DNA of 20,149 bases, from NCBI GenBank assembly GCA_016926925.1, contig JAFGNQ010000380.1:1-20149 (forward strand). The letters run 5' to 3'. The stretch comes from Candidatus Aminicenantota bacterium. GTDB taxonomy: Bacteria; Acidobacteriota; Aminicenantia; Aminicenantales; Aminicenantaceae. The notes beneath the pieces were generated by a model. The model worked only from the letters and a program-made list of their open reading frames with translations, was not told where the DNA came from and made no database searches. The position numbers were made by a program, and so were the translations under genes. Shown piece by piece: positions 7,619 to 16,257 of this stretch. Each line of letters starts with the position of its first letter. Positions within the stretch are counted from its first letter, which is position 1.

Positions 7619-8248
7619 ATGTGGTTTAAACGTCTTTTTATCATTTTCACGGTAGGACTGATTCTGGGAAAAATATATCCCCAGAGCCAAAATTTGACTG
7701 CGGAGGCACGGCTTCTGGAGTCGGAACTGGCCTTAGCCAAGGGAGAATCGGCCTATGTACTCCTTGACACGGAGGCCGGAACTCTATCCCTCAGAGCAAG
7801 GGGAAACATCCTGCGGGAGTGGATCGTAGTCAAATCCCGAAGGTGGGGGTTTCCGGTCATTCAGGAGGCGGTATCCCTCGTTAAAAAAAGCTCTCTTCTT
7901 CCTCCCAAGCGGGAAGAGATCAAGCCCGGCCCATCGGACGATAAAGACACTTTCGATATCCAGGCCCTCGAGCTATCCGATATGCCGGGGAGCTTTTCCT
8001 TCGTCCTGGAAAAGGGTATCCGCATCTCTGTCAAAGCCTCTCCGAAAGGGATGGTCAAGCTCCTCCGCTTTTCCGCAACTGCGCTCCGGCGGCTGCTCCT
8101 CTATCCTTTCCAAACGACCATTGCCGCCCTGGGCAGGAAGGATTACCATGTTCTCGAAATCGAACTGGAGTCCAAAACAGAGGTCCAAGCTCTGTATTGG
8201 AGTCTCGAAATGGGAACTCCCTTCCTTTTGTTGCCTCAAACAAATTAG
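7619..8248 (+). CDS. Transpeptidase-like protein without catalytic residues (candidate inactive YkuD paralogue)
   Basis: A 209-residue protein with an N-terminal signal or anchor helix (about 3-20). I know no named family for it. Residues 45-72 (YVLLDTEAGTLSLRARGNIL, then REWIVV) match the first strands of the two upstream YkuD domains (for example VLTLKKGGTILREAVV). Residues 190-205 (QALYWSLEMGTPFLLL) match their C-terminal ends (LLYDLVDAGTPVTII and KAVFKTVQIGTPIFI). Between these ends the HG...HGC active site is missing: there is no cysteine anywhere and only one histidine (DYHVLEIEL). It begins one base after the upstream stop. I infer a dead paralogue that may bind or regulate its active neighbours; an unrelated beta-rich envelope protein is the alternative. 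Confidence 0.75.
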   Translation: MWFKRLFIIFTVGLILGKIYPQSQNLTAEARLLESELALAKGESAYVLLDTEAGTLSLRARGNILREWIVVKSRRWGFPVIQEAVSLVKKSSLLPPKREEIKPGPSDDKDTFDIQALELSDMPGSFSFVLEKGIRISVKASPKGMVKLLRFSATALRRLLLYPFQTTIAALGRKDYHVLEIELESKTEVQALYWSLEMGTPFLLLPQTN

Positions 8249-8468
8249 CCTGACCTATTCATAAAAAATGTCGACTGCATCCGCGGTTCCTCTGCCTTGC
8301 AGCAACCTTGATGCGTGAATATTTCCAGGTTGGTGAACCCTCTGTTATTGGAAGTTTTAAACATGGCGAGAGGCTCTCAGGGATTATTAAAATCCTGGCA
8401 ATTTTCGTACGTTTTGGATAAAGTCAAAAGACTGAGCGAGCAGCATATGAAAAACTTAGGAGAACATT

Positions 8469-9167
8469 ATGAGAAGGAATGTCTTTTTTACCTTGAGCGC
8501 GGCAGCATGTTTTTTTGTTTTCCTTGGAGCTTTGGCGGCGAACACTCCCAATAAAGGCTTGCTGATCGATCGCGAGAATGTGGGAATCATACTTATCGAT
8601 GTCCAGCCCTTTTTTGTCGACATCATGAGCGGCTCCCGGGAGCCGGTCATGGAGCGCCTGGAACAGCTCCTTCGCCTAGCCGAATGGACCCAGATTCCCT
8701 TGATCGCCACTTTCGAGCATCCTACGGAACAAAACGGCTGGCTCCCGGAACGATTGGAAAAAGTGTTTCCGAAAAACGCGGTACGATTTGTCAAACGCAC
8801 TTTCTGCTTGTGCCGGGAACCGGAGATCCGATCGAAACTGGAAGAGCTGTCCCTCAAGCAGATCGTTTTGGCCGGCTGCGAGACGGATGTGTGTGTGCTC
8901 CAGTCCGCTCTGGGATTGCTGGAACTGGGATATCAGGTGTTCCTGCTGGAGGACAGCGTGTTCACCAATGAATCCCATCCGGAGCCGGCGCTCAAACGCA
9001 TGTACCAGGCCGGTGTCATCCCCAGCTCCTATAAAACTTTCTTTTATGAGATAACCCAAGGTGTGGATAGAGAGGCCCTACCCGAGGCATGGAAAGAACG
9101 CATGCCCGCTTACATGAAAGCCTACACCAATCCTTATAAACTTGTTCCTTGGGAGCTGAAAAAATAA
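8469..9167 (+). CDS. Exported isochorismatase-family cysteine hydrolase
   Basis: A 232-residue protein with the catalytic triad of the isochorismatase-like family: D44 (IILIDVQPFF), K109 (VRFVKRT) and C142 in AGCETDVCVLQSAL. An N-terminal hydrophobic segment (about residues 5-24, ending ALAAN) looks like a cleavable signal peptide, so the enzyme probably works outside the cytoplasm, unusual for a family that is mostly cytoplasmic. The ATG follows AGGAG at 8458-8462. The D-aminoacylase-like gene begins 15 bases after its stop, suggesting both work on related amide substrates. Family members hydrolyse nicotinamide, carbamoyl compounds or isochorismate; the exact substrate cannot be assigned. 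The 220-base gap upstream of the gene holds nothing I can name. Confidence 0.88.
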   Translation: MRRNVFFTLSAAACFFVFLGALAANTPNKGLLIDRENVGIILIDVQPFFVDIMSGSREPVMERLEQLLRLAEWTQIPLIATFEHPTEQNGWLPERLEKVFPKNAVRFVKRTFCLCREPEIRSKLEELSLKQIVLAGCETDVCVLQSALGLLELGYQVFLLEDSVFTNESHPEPALKRMYQAGVIPSSYKTFFYEITQGVDREALPEAWKERMPAYMKAYTNPYKLVPWELKK

Positions 9168-9182
9168 GCGAGGGAGGAACCG

Positions 9183-10952
9183 ATGAAAACGAATAAAACC
9201 ATAACTTTTTTCCTGGTTTTGGCAGCGGTCATTTTTTTCTCGAGCTGGGATTTTTCGTATGAAGCGGCCGAGACCTACGACATTCTGATCGTAAACGCCA
9301 GGATCATTGACGGCACGGGGAAAGCGGCATTTACGGGCAATATCGCCATTAAAGGAGAAAAGATCGCGGCTGTGGGAAAAGTGACGGGAGACGCGGCTAC
9401 TGTCATTGACGCCGACGGGCTTACGGTGTGCCCCGGTTTTGTCGACCCGCATTCCCATGCGGATTTGGGCATCATGGAATACCCGCTGGCCGAGAACTTT
9501 GTCATGCAGGGTGTGACGACTTTCATCGGAGGAAACTGCGGTCTCTCCTTAGCCCCTACGGAAAAAATGTCTTTCTCTCAATGGCTCTCCGCCGTGGAAG
9601 AAAAAGGCATTTCGATAAATTACGCACCCCTGGTGGGCCACAACAGAATCCGTGAACTGGTGATGGGTGATGACTTCAAGAGAGAGGCAACCGAGCAAGA
9701 AATGGAAAGTATGAAGTCGTATGTCAAGGAAGCCATGCAGAGCGGTGCTTTCGGATTCTCCACTTTTACCGATCCCAGTGCAGGCGAATATGCCGCTTTT
9801 AAGGAAATTTTGGAACTGGTGAATACGATCGGTAAATACGGCGGAGTGTATTTCCCTCATACCAGGCACATTCAAAGCCAATGGCCCTCCAACGATCCGG
9901 ACGAGTACGGATACGGAATATTTCATGGTCCTATGGAAGATGTGTGGGTCGGAATGTACCGGGGTGTTCAGGAGGTGATCGAGATCAGCCGGCGGACGGG
10001 TGTCCCGGTCCACATCGCCCATTTCAGCAATGTCTACCTGACCCCGCAGCCCCATCCGGAATTTCTGGAGGAAGCCACGGCCAGAGCATCGTTGTGGAAC
10101 ATCGATATGGCCAGGGAAGAAGGTGTCGATGTCACTTTCGACATCATTATGTCCGCGTCCAGCATCTCGAGTGAAGTTCCCCTGTTCAGAGAGTTTGTCC
10201 GTTCCCGGAATATCGCCTTGGATTTTCTGAATGATCTCTCCAGTGAAGAATTGTCCGAGAGGCTCGAATCCGAAGAGTTTCGGGAAAAAATTCGGGAGGT
10301 CTACCGTCGCGGAAGGCTCAAGCTGGGCATGATCCACACCAAAGCCGACCCGTATTGGTTCAACTGCTTCACGATTCTTCACCATAAAAACATCGAATAT
10401 GTCGGCAAGGCGGTCGGTGAGATTTCGAAACAGAAGAATAAAGATCCGCTGGAGACGCTCTTCGACATGCTCGTTGAAGATCCGGACGTGCGTTGGGTTC
10501 AACACTTGGACCGGAGGCAAACGGAAGCAGCCACTGCGGCCTTTCTCCAACACCCGCTGACCATGGGCTGTACGGATATGGGGGTTTATCCTGCCGATCC
10601 CAAAGGGGCATCGCTGCCTCCTCCTATCGCCTATGGGATGTATCCTGATTATATCAAAAAATATGTGAAAGAAAGAAAGGTCATCAGCCTGGAAGAGGCG
10701 ATCAAGAAGGTGACGTACTTACCTGCCAGGGTCATAAACCTCGACGACCGCGGTATCATCCGGCAAGGTGCTTGTGCGGATATTCTTATTTTCGATTTTG
10801 AGGGGCTCGATTACACCGGCAATTTTTTGAATCCTGCTGTAAGGCCTGAGGGCATCAACTGTGTCTTGATCAACGGGCAAATCGTTTATAAAGAAAACAC
10901 ACACACACATGCGTTGCCCGGAAAGGTTTTAAGAAGAAATCAGGTAAGATAA
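9183..10952 (+). CDS. Exported N-acyl-D-amino-acid deacylase-like amidohydrolase
   Basis: A 589-residue metal-dependent amidohydrolase most like the D-aminoacylase group. Motifs in order: DPHSHAD (H90, H92), VTTFIGGNCG (C119, a metal ligand in D-aminoacylases), VGHNRIR (from residue 151), YFPHTRH (H226), HIAHFS (H277, H280) and the catalytic aspartate D465 in MGCTDMGVY, where relatives commonly have GSDG. The C-terminus has the usual small beta-domain part (ADILIFDFE). Residues about 7-20 form a signal peptide, so it should act in the periplasm, removing acyl groups from D-amino acids or cleaving related peptides or amides. GGGAGGAA before the ATG is a strong ribosome site. A short CA run near the 3' end (10897-10909) encodes Thr-His-Thr-His. 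Confidence 0.9.
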   Translation: MKTNKTITFFLVLAAVIFFSSWDFSYEAAETYDILIVNARIIDGTGKAAFTGNIAIKGEKIAAVGKVTGDAATVIDADGLTVCPGFVDPHSHADLGIMEYPLAENFVMQGVTTFIGGNCGLSLAPTEKMSFSQWLSAVEEKGISINYAPLVGHNRIRELVMGDDFKREATEQEMESMKSYVKEAMQSGAFGFSTFTDPSAGEYAAFKEILELVNTIGKYGGVYFPHTRHIQSQWPSNDPDEYGYGIFHGPMEDVWVGMYRGVQEVIEISRRTGVPVHIAHFSNVYLTPQPHPEFLEEATARASLWNIDMAREEGVDVTFDIIMSASSISSEVPLFREFVRSRNIALDFLNDLSSEELSERLESEEFREKIREVYRRGRLKLGMIHTKADPYWFNCFTILHHKNIEYVGKAVGEISKQKNKDPLETLFDMLVEDPDVRWVQHLDRRQTEAATAAFLQHPLTMGCTDMGVYPADPKGASLPPPIAYGMYPDYIKKYVKERKVISLEEAIKKVTYLPARVINLDDRGIIRQGACADILIFDFEGLDYTGNFLNPAVRPEGINCVLINGQIVYKENTHTHALPGKVLRRNQVR

Positions 10953-11020
10953 TGAATGGGCGGGAATAAATGAAGCTTTATTTAAGTTTTGACTTTAATT
11001 TTTCAGTGTAAGGAGGGGTC

Positions 11021-13399
11021 ATGCAGCACTATAATCGCCGATTTCGAAAGACCGCGGTATTGGGCGCCGGTGTCATGGGTTCACAGATAGCAGCCCATCT
11101 CGCCAACACCGGTGTGCCCGTGGTTCTTTATGACCTCCCGGCTGATGAAGGGGATGCCAACGGCATTGTGAATAAGGCGCTGTCCGGGCTCACGAGATTG
11201 AAACCCCCTCCATTGGCGTCGAAAACCGCAGTGGGAGCGATACGGCCGGCCAATTATGATCTCCATCTCGAGCTTTTGAGTGAGTGCGACCTGGTGATCG
11301 AGGCCATTTCCGAGAGGATCGACTGGAAGCATGACCTTTATAAGAAAATCGTGCCTTTCCTAAAAAAAGATGCCGTCTTTGCGACAAACACTTCAGGTAT
11401 CTCCATCAAAAGACTGGCCGAGCCGCTGCCTGAGGACCTGAAGCCCCGGTTTTGCGGGATTCATTATTTCAACCCGCCCAGGTACCTTTATATGGTAGAG
11501 CTCATCCCGCATAACAGCTCCGACCCGGAGCTCGTGGATGCGCTCGAGGGATTTTTAACGACCACGATGGGGAAGGGTGTCATCCGGGCGAAAGATACCC
11601 CGGGTTTTGTCTCGAACCGGGTCGGTTCCTTTGCCTTGACCGCTGTCTTTTACCATACCCAACGTCTAGGGCTTTCTTTCGATTTGGTGGATAAACTGAC
11701 AGGCCCCGGTATTGGACGTGCCAAGAGTGCTACATACAGGACGGCTGATATTGTCGGGTTGGATACCATAGCCCTGGTGACGGAAAAGAGCTTGGCCGCC
11801 AAACTGCCTGATGATCCGTGGATTCGCTATATTGTTGTTCCAGATTGGATGCAGGCATTGATTGCGAAAGGAGCGCTGGGGCAAAAAACCAAAGCCGGCG
11901 TGTATAAAAAAGAAGGAAAAGACATCCTCGTTCTCGATCTCGAGAAACAGGACTACCGACCCATACGGGATGATGTCGACGAAGAAATTCAAGAAATTCT
12001 CAAAACACGCGATCCCGGCAAGAAATTTGCTGCCATCAAGGCCAGTAAAGGCACCCAGGGAGAATTCTTGCGGTCCATATTCCGCGATCTGTTCCACTAC
12101 AGTGCTGTTCACCTGCCGGAGATTGCCCATTGTGCCAGAGATGTGGACCTCGCCTTGCGTTGGGGATTCGGCTGGTCTCTAGGTCCCTTCGAGATATGGC
12201 AGGCATCCGGTTGGCGTGAGACCGCGGATTGGATCGCTTCCGATATTGCAGCAGGTAAGACTATGAGTTCGGTCGCCCTTCCGGAGTGGGTTCGTGAGGA
12301 GGGGCGTGCCGGAGTGCACAAACCGGAAGGCTCATGGTCTCCCATAGAGAGAAAATATATACCCAGGTCGAATCATCCCGTCTACCAAAGACAGTTATTT
12401 CCCGAGCTTGTTCTCGGAGAAAAGCCGCGGCCGACGGAGACTGTGTTCGAAACGGGCGATATCCGCATGTGGCATACGGGTGATGACATTGCCGTTTTGA
12501 GCTTCAAGACGAAGATGAACACTGTAACAGATGGCGTTCTCGAAGGTCTCTTTCGGGCCGTAGAAACAGCGGAGAAGGATTTTAAGGCTGTCGTGATCTG
12601 GCAGCCTGATGGCCCCTTCTGTGCAGGAGCGAATCTGAACTGGGTTATTGAGGGGGCGATAGCCGGGAAGTTCAACCTTATTGGAGAGATGGTCACCAGA
12701 TTTCAGAGTGCGACTATGAACTTCAGATACTCTGCCGTACCCGTTGTAGCCGCGGTTCAAGGCCTGGCTATCGGGGGAGGATGTGAGATTCTGTTGCATT
12801 GTGATCGTGTGGTAGCAGCTCTGGAATCGTACATAGGGCTTGTCGAAATGGGAGTGGGTCTTATTCCGGCCGGAGGAGGAACAAAGGAGATGGTGCTTCG
12901 TGCGGCTGAAGATGCCGATGGAGGCGACCTATTTCCTCACCTTGCTCGCTACTTCGAACAGGTGGCTATGGCCAAAATCTCGGGGAGCGGTCTTGAAGCC
13001 CGAGAGATGGGGTATTTGCGGCCTGGAGATGTCGTTGTGCCCAATAAAAACGAGATTCTCTATGTGGCCAAGAAGGAGGCGGATGCCCTGTATGAATCCG
13101 GTTATCGGCCACCCATGTTGAAAAAGGATATCCCCGTACTGGGAAAGACCGGCCGGGCCACTCTACAGGCTCGTCTCATCAATTTCCTCAAAGGAAACTT
13201 CATCACGGAGCATGAGTATTTAATCGGGAAGCACCTTGCCGGGATCTTCGGCGGAGGCAGTGTGGATGAGGGAAGCAGCGTGGATGAGGCATGGCTTTTA
13301 CATCTCGAACAAGACAGTTTTGTCGATCTCTGCAAAACGGCAAAAACCCAGGCGCGCATCCGGCATATGCTGGAGACCGGGAAACCGCTGCGCAATTGA
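11021..13399 (+). CDS. fadN: 3-hydroxyacyl-CoA dehydrogenase / enoyl-CoA hydratase fusion
   Basis: A 792-residue bifunctional beta-oxidation enzyme with dehydrogenase first and hydratase second, the FadN order, opposite to E. coli FadB. The NAD-binding motif GAGVMG is at 15-20, and the dehydrogenase dyad is H148 (FCGIHYFNPP) and E160. A second dehydrogenase domain covers about 195-420. The hydratase domain, about 460-680, has the oxyanion motif CAGANL and both catalytic glutamates, E589 (GGGCE) and E609 (LVEMGVGL). It ends with the typical TGKPLRN. AAGGAGG at 11010-11016 places the ATG. It hydrates 2-enoyl-CoA and oxidises 3-hydroxyacyl-CoA, feeding the thiolase next door, 47 bases downstream. 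A small internal duplication (SVDE-GS-SVDE, about 13258-13287) lies in a variable loop. Confidence 0.95.
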   Translation: MQHYNRRFRKTAVLGAGVMGSQIAAHLANTGVPVVLYDLPADEGDANGIVNKALSGLTRLKPPPLASKTAVGAIRPANYDLHLELLSECDLVIEAISERIDWKHDLYKKIVPFLKKDAVFATNTSGISIKRLAEPLPEDLKPRFCGIHYFNPPRYLYMVELIPHNSSDPELVDALEGFLTTTMGKGVIRAKDTPGFVSNRVGSFALTAVFYHTQRLGLSFDLVDKLTGPGIGRAKSATYRTADIVGLDTIALVTEKSLAAKLPDDPWIRYIVVPDWMQALIAKGALGQKTKAGVYKKEGKDILVLDLEKQDYRPIRDDVDEEIQEILKTRDPGKKFAAIKASKGTQGEFLRSIFRDLFHYSAVHLPEIAHCARDVDLALRWGFGWSLGPFEIWQASGWRETADWIASDIAAGKTMSSVALPEWVREEGRAGVHKPEGSWSPIERKYIPRSNHPVYQRQLFPELVLGEKPRPTETVFETGDIRMWHTGDDIAVLSFKTKMNTVTDGVLEGLFRAVETAEKDFKAVVIWQPDGPFCAGANLNWVIEGAIAGKFNLIGEMVTRFQSATMNFRYSAVPVVAAVQGLAIGGGCEILLHCDRVVAALESYIGLVEMGVGLIPAGGGTKEMVLRAAEDADGGDLFPHLARYFEQVAMAKISGSGLEAREMGYLRPGDVVVPNKNEILYVAKKEADALYESGYRPPMLKKDIPVLGKTGRATLQARLINFLKGNFITEHEYLIGKHLAGIFGGGSVDEGSSVDEAWLLHLEQDSFVDLCKTAKTQARIRHMLETGKPLRN

Positions 13400-13446
13400 C
13401 GTGAATATTTCATAAAATGTCGATATTCGTTACGAAAGGATGAACC

Positions 13447-14646
13447 ATGGGCAAACATATCAACGATGCGTACATCGTTTCCGCAGTCCGGACACCGATT
13501 GGCAGGGCACCGCGAGGCATGTTTAAAAACGTCCGGCCGGATGATTTGCTGATTCATACTTTGAATGGAATCCTCAAAGAGAATCCGCAGCTCGATCCTC
13601 GGGACGTCGATGATGTGATCATAGGCTGTGCTGTTCCTGAGGGAGAACAGGGTGCGGATATTGCGCGAGCGGCCGTGTTGCTGTCGGGCTTTCCGGAGTC
13701 CGTCCCCGGAGTTACCGTCAACCGTTTTTGTTCGTCCGGCCTCCAGTCAGTGGCCATGGCTGCCAACAGCATCAAAGTTGGAGAAGCCGATATCGTGATC
13801 GCCGGTGGAGTGGAGAGCATGTCCACGCTTCCCATGTATGGCTTGAAGCCGTCATTCAATCCTGTTGTGTTCGACAGCGAGGCCACCTACGGCATGACTT
13901 ACAGCATGGGCATTGGTGCGGAACTGATCGCCGGTGAGCGGAACATCTCTCGCGAAGAGCAGGACGGTTATGCCTTGAGAAGCCACCAGAAAGCTCTGGA
14001 TGCGATTGAAAAAGGGGATTTCAAGGACGAAATCCTTCCCTTTGAAATCATTCGGTCTCTTCCCGATGTCGATAAAGGAGCGGTGTGTAAGACTCAAAAA
14101 ACAGCGGATACGGATGAAGGTCCCAGAGCGGAAACGTCTATGGAAGCTTTGGGGAAGCTGCGCCCTGTGTTCGATGCCAAAGGCTCGGTGACAGCAGGCA
14201 ACAGTTCTCAGATGAGCGACGGAGCTGCAACCGTTCTTTTGTGCAGTGAAACGGCATTGAGGAAATACAATTTTACCCCTATGGCACGTTTTGTTCATTA
14301 CGCCGTATCGGCTGTGAAACCCGAGTATTTCACCATTGCTCCCGTGACCGCTATACGCAAAGTCCTGAAGCTGACCGGACTTCCTCTCGATGAATTCGGT
14401 TGGATCGAATTGAATGAAGCCTTTGCGTCCCAAAGTTTGGCGGTAATCAAGGAAATGAATCTCGATATGGATAAGGTGAATCCGGTCGGAGGCGCCATAG
14501 CTCTTGGTCACCCGCTAGGATGCACGGGAGCCAAATTGACCGCGACTCTGGTTCATGCCATGAAACGCCATAACATTAAATACGGAATGGTGAGCATGTG
14601 CGTCGGATTCGGCATGGGGGCTGCGGGAGTGTTCGAACTAGCCTGA
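13447..14646 (+). CDS. fadA: Acetyl-CoA acyltransferase (thiolase)
   Basis: A 399-residue thiolase of usual length. The acyl-accepting cysteine is C95 (VNRFCSSGLQ), the catalytic histidine H355 (ALGHPLGCTGAK) and the second cysteine C385 (MVSMCVGFGMGAAG). It cleaves 3-ketoacyl-CoA with CoA to give acetyl-CoA plus a shortened acyl-CoA. GAAAGGA at 13434-13440 precedes the ATG. It lies directly after fadN and 14 bases before an acyl-CoA ligase, giving the core of a beta-oxidation operon. The Bacillus order is fadN-fadA-fadE with an acyl-CoA dehydrogenase third; here that position is taken by a ligase. Degradative thiolase is most likely; synthesis of acetoacetyl-CoA is a less likely alternative. 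Confidence 0.95.
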   Translation: MGKHINDAYIVSAVRTPIGRAPRGMFKNVRPDDLLIHTLNGILKENPQLDPRDVDDVIIGCAVPEGEQGADIARAAVLLSGFPESVPGVTVNRFCSSGLQSVAMAANSIKVGEADIVIAGGVESMSTLPMYGLKPSFNPVVFDSEATYGMTYSMGIGAELIAGERNISREEQDGYALRSHQKALDAIEKGDFKDEILPFEIIRSLPDVDKGAVCKTQKTADTDEGPRAETSMEALGKLRPVFDAKGSVTAGNSSQMSDGAATVLLCSETALRKYNFTPMARFVHYAVSAVKPEYFTIAPVTAIRKVLKLTGLPLDEFGWIELNEAFASQSLAVIKEMNLDMDKVNPVGGAIALGHPLGCTGAKLTATLVHAMKRHNIKYGMVSMCVGFGMGAAGVFELA

Positions 14647-14660
14647 TAAAGGAAGGACCC

Positions 14661-16256
14661 ATGAATTTACCCCTTTTGGATACGTACTGGCAGTATGTAG
14701 AGTATTGGGGTGAGAAAAAGCCGGATTTTCCCTCCATGAGGGATGATAAAAGGATCGTCACAGCTCGGGAGTTTCAGGAAAAGACGGATCGGCTGGCCAA
14801 AGCTTTTATGAAACTGGGTGTCGTCAAAGGAGACCGTGTGGCCACCATACTGCCGCAGGGTATCGACTATATCCTCGTCATGGTTGCAGCCAATAAAGCC
14901 GGTGCCATCCTTGTCCCATTGGATGTCAAATTCAGGATTGCAGAGATCAAACGGTTCCTGACCCACACCGCTCCAAAAATTTTGGTTGCTCTTCCCAGGA
15001 ATGAGGAATTTGACTTCGCAAAAGCATTAGCGTCCTTTGAAGCAGAATGCGACGACATGCAATTGGTATGGACGGGGGGAGACACCGAATGCGACACTTC
15101 GCTCGATGGTCTGACTGCCTTGCCGCTCGATTTGGATGAGAAGTTGAAAGAGAGAAAAAAAGCGCAGGACAAAGAGGACGGGGCTCTCATCATTTTCACC
15201 GGTGGGACGACCGGAGTACCCAAGGCCGCCTTACTCTCCAACCGGAATGCGACCCATATGTCCTATTATGAGATCAAGCACATATTTTATGCCAACGGTT
15301 TGACCGGACAGATCAAAATGCCCGTATTTTTACCGCCAAGTCATATAGGAGGTACGGTCGAAGTCATCGGCATGGGCATAGTCGGTGGCTACGAGATGAT
15401 CATGATGGAAAACTGGAGCCCTTCGGGTTACCTGGAACTGCTGCAAAAGGAGAGAGTGCAATGGGCGGCAGGAGTGCCGACCATGTTTGCCATCATGCTG
15501 TCCCTGCCTGATCTGAATCAATATGATCTCACGTCTCTGCGGTTGAGTTTCATGTCCGGTGAAAAGGTATCTTTGGAGTTGCTTGAAGGAGTCCGGGCAA
15601 GATTCAGCGACATAGTCATCTCGGGTTATGGGGCGACCGAAGTCGGTGCGGAGACAAACTTGACAAGCAAGGACGATGCTCTTTCCGAAATAGCTAAAGG
15701 ATATGTGGGAAGAGCCATAGAGAATGTGCAAATCAAAATCATCGACGATGAGGAAATCTCACTGCCTGAGGGAGAAATCGGAGAAATTGCGATCAAAGGC
15801 CCCTTTGCCATCAAATCCTATTTCGGCATGCCCGAAGAAAACAAATCCGGTTTTACCAGCGATGGATGGGTCAAAACCGGGGATTTGGGGTATCTGACCG
15901 AAAATGGGAAGCTCTATATTTGCGGTAGGAAGAAACACATCATCCGGGTGGGAAGCTATACGGTTTTGCCGTCAGAGATCGAGGAGGTTGTCATCACACT
16001 GCCTGAGGTAGGGCTGGCAGCGGCCATCGGTGTGCCCGATAAGCTCTATGGAGAGGAAATCTGGCTTTTCATTGTTCCGGAAGCCGGGTGGACTATTGAT
16101 GAAAACAGGATCTCGGAACACTGCCGGAACAAATTAGCCAAATTTAAAGTTCCCAAGAAAGTCTTCATCAGAAACGATATTCCCTTGACGAGAATCGGCA
16201 AGGCGGACAGGATCGCTCTCAGGGAGCAAATCCTGAATTCATTGAAAGGCGGATAA
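14661..16256 (+). CDS. AMP-binding acyl-CoA ligase
   Basis: A 531-residue ANL-family enzyme that activates a carboxylic acid with ATP to acyl-AMP and then acyl-CoA. Motifs: phosphate loop IFTGGTTGVPKAA (about 178-190), GYGATEVG (322-329), TGDLGYLTENGK (406-417), the hinge GRKKHIIRVGSYTVLPSEIE (422-441) and the catalytic lysine K514 in TRIGKADR. All are intact. I chose the ATG at 14661 because AAGGAAGGA (14649-14657) precedes it; an earlier in-frame start lies inside fadA. It follows fadA by 14 bases, so it probably supplies acyl-CoA to FadN and FadA. Chain length or aromatic preference cannot be read from sequence. Confidence 0.93.
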   Translation: MNLPLLDTYWQYVEYWGEKKPDFPSMRDDKRIVTAREFQEKTDRLAKAFMKLGVVKGDRVATILPQGIDYILVMVAANKAGAILVPLDVKFRIAEIKRFLTHTAPKILVALPRNEEFDFAKALASFEAECDDMQLVWTGGDTECDTSLDGLTALPLDLDEKLKERKKAQDKEDGALIIFTGGTTGVPKAALLSNRNATHMSYYEIKHIFYANGLTGQIKMPVFLPPSHIGGTVEVIGMGIVGGYEMIMMENWSPSGYLELLQKERVQWAAGVPTMFAIMLSLPDLNQYDLTSLRLSFMSGEKVSLELLEGVRARFSDIVISGYGATEVGAETNLTSKDDALSEIAKGYVGRAIENVQIKIIDDEEISLPEGEIGEIAIKGPFAIKSYFGMPEENKSGFTSDGWVKTGDLGYLTENGKLYICGRKKHIIRVGSYTVLPSEIEEVVITLPEVGLAAAIGVPDKLYGEEIWLFIVPEAGWTIDENRISEHCRNKLAKFKVPKKVFIRNDIPLTRIGKADRIALREQILNSLKGG

Positions 16257-16257
16257 A

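Noticed and set aside
8315..8554. A 79-codon plus-strand frame before and overlapping the isochorismatase-like gene
   Set aside because: No good ribosome site; its second half runs out of frame through a clear signal peptide. The first half is lysine-rich but resembles nothing I know.
9549..10553. A 334-codon minus-strand frame opposite the D-aminoacylase-like gene
   Set aside because: It is fully inside a gene with complete catalytic motifs on the plus strand, and the translation looks like a shadow.
10897..10909. CA dinucleotide run near the end of the D-aminoacylase-like gene as a phase-variation tract
   Set aside because: It is about six units long and close to the C-terminus; a slip there would change only about 15 residues.
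13258..13287. Tandem duplication encoding SVDE twice in fadN
   Set aside because: It lies in a loop that is variable in the family, and the following motif to TGKPLRN is normal; it has no likely functional meaning.
13403..13428. Inverted repeat GAATAT...ATATTC between fadN and fadA as a terminator
   Set aside because: Only six AT-rich pairs with a 14-base loop and no T-run; far too weak for an intrinsic terminator.
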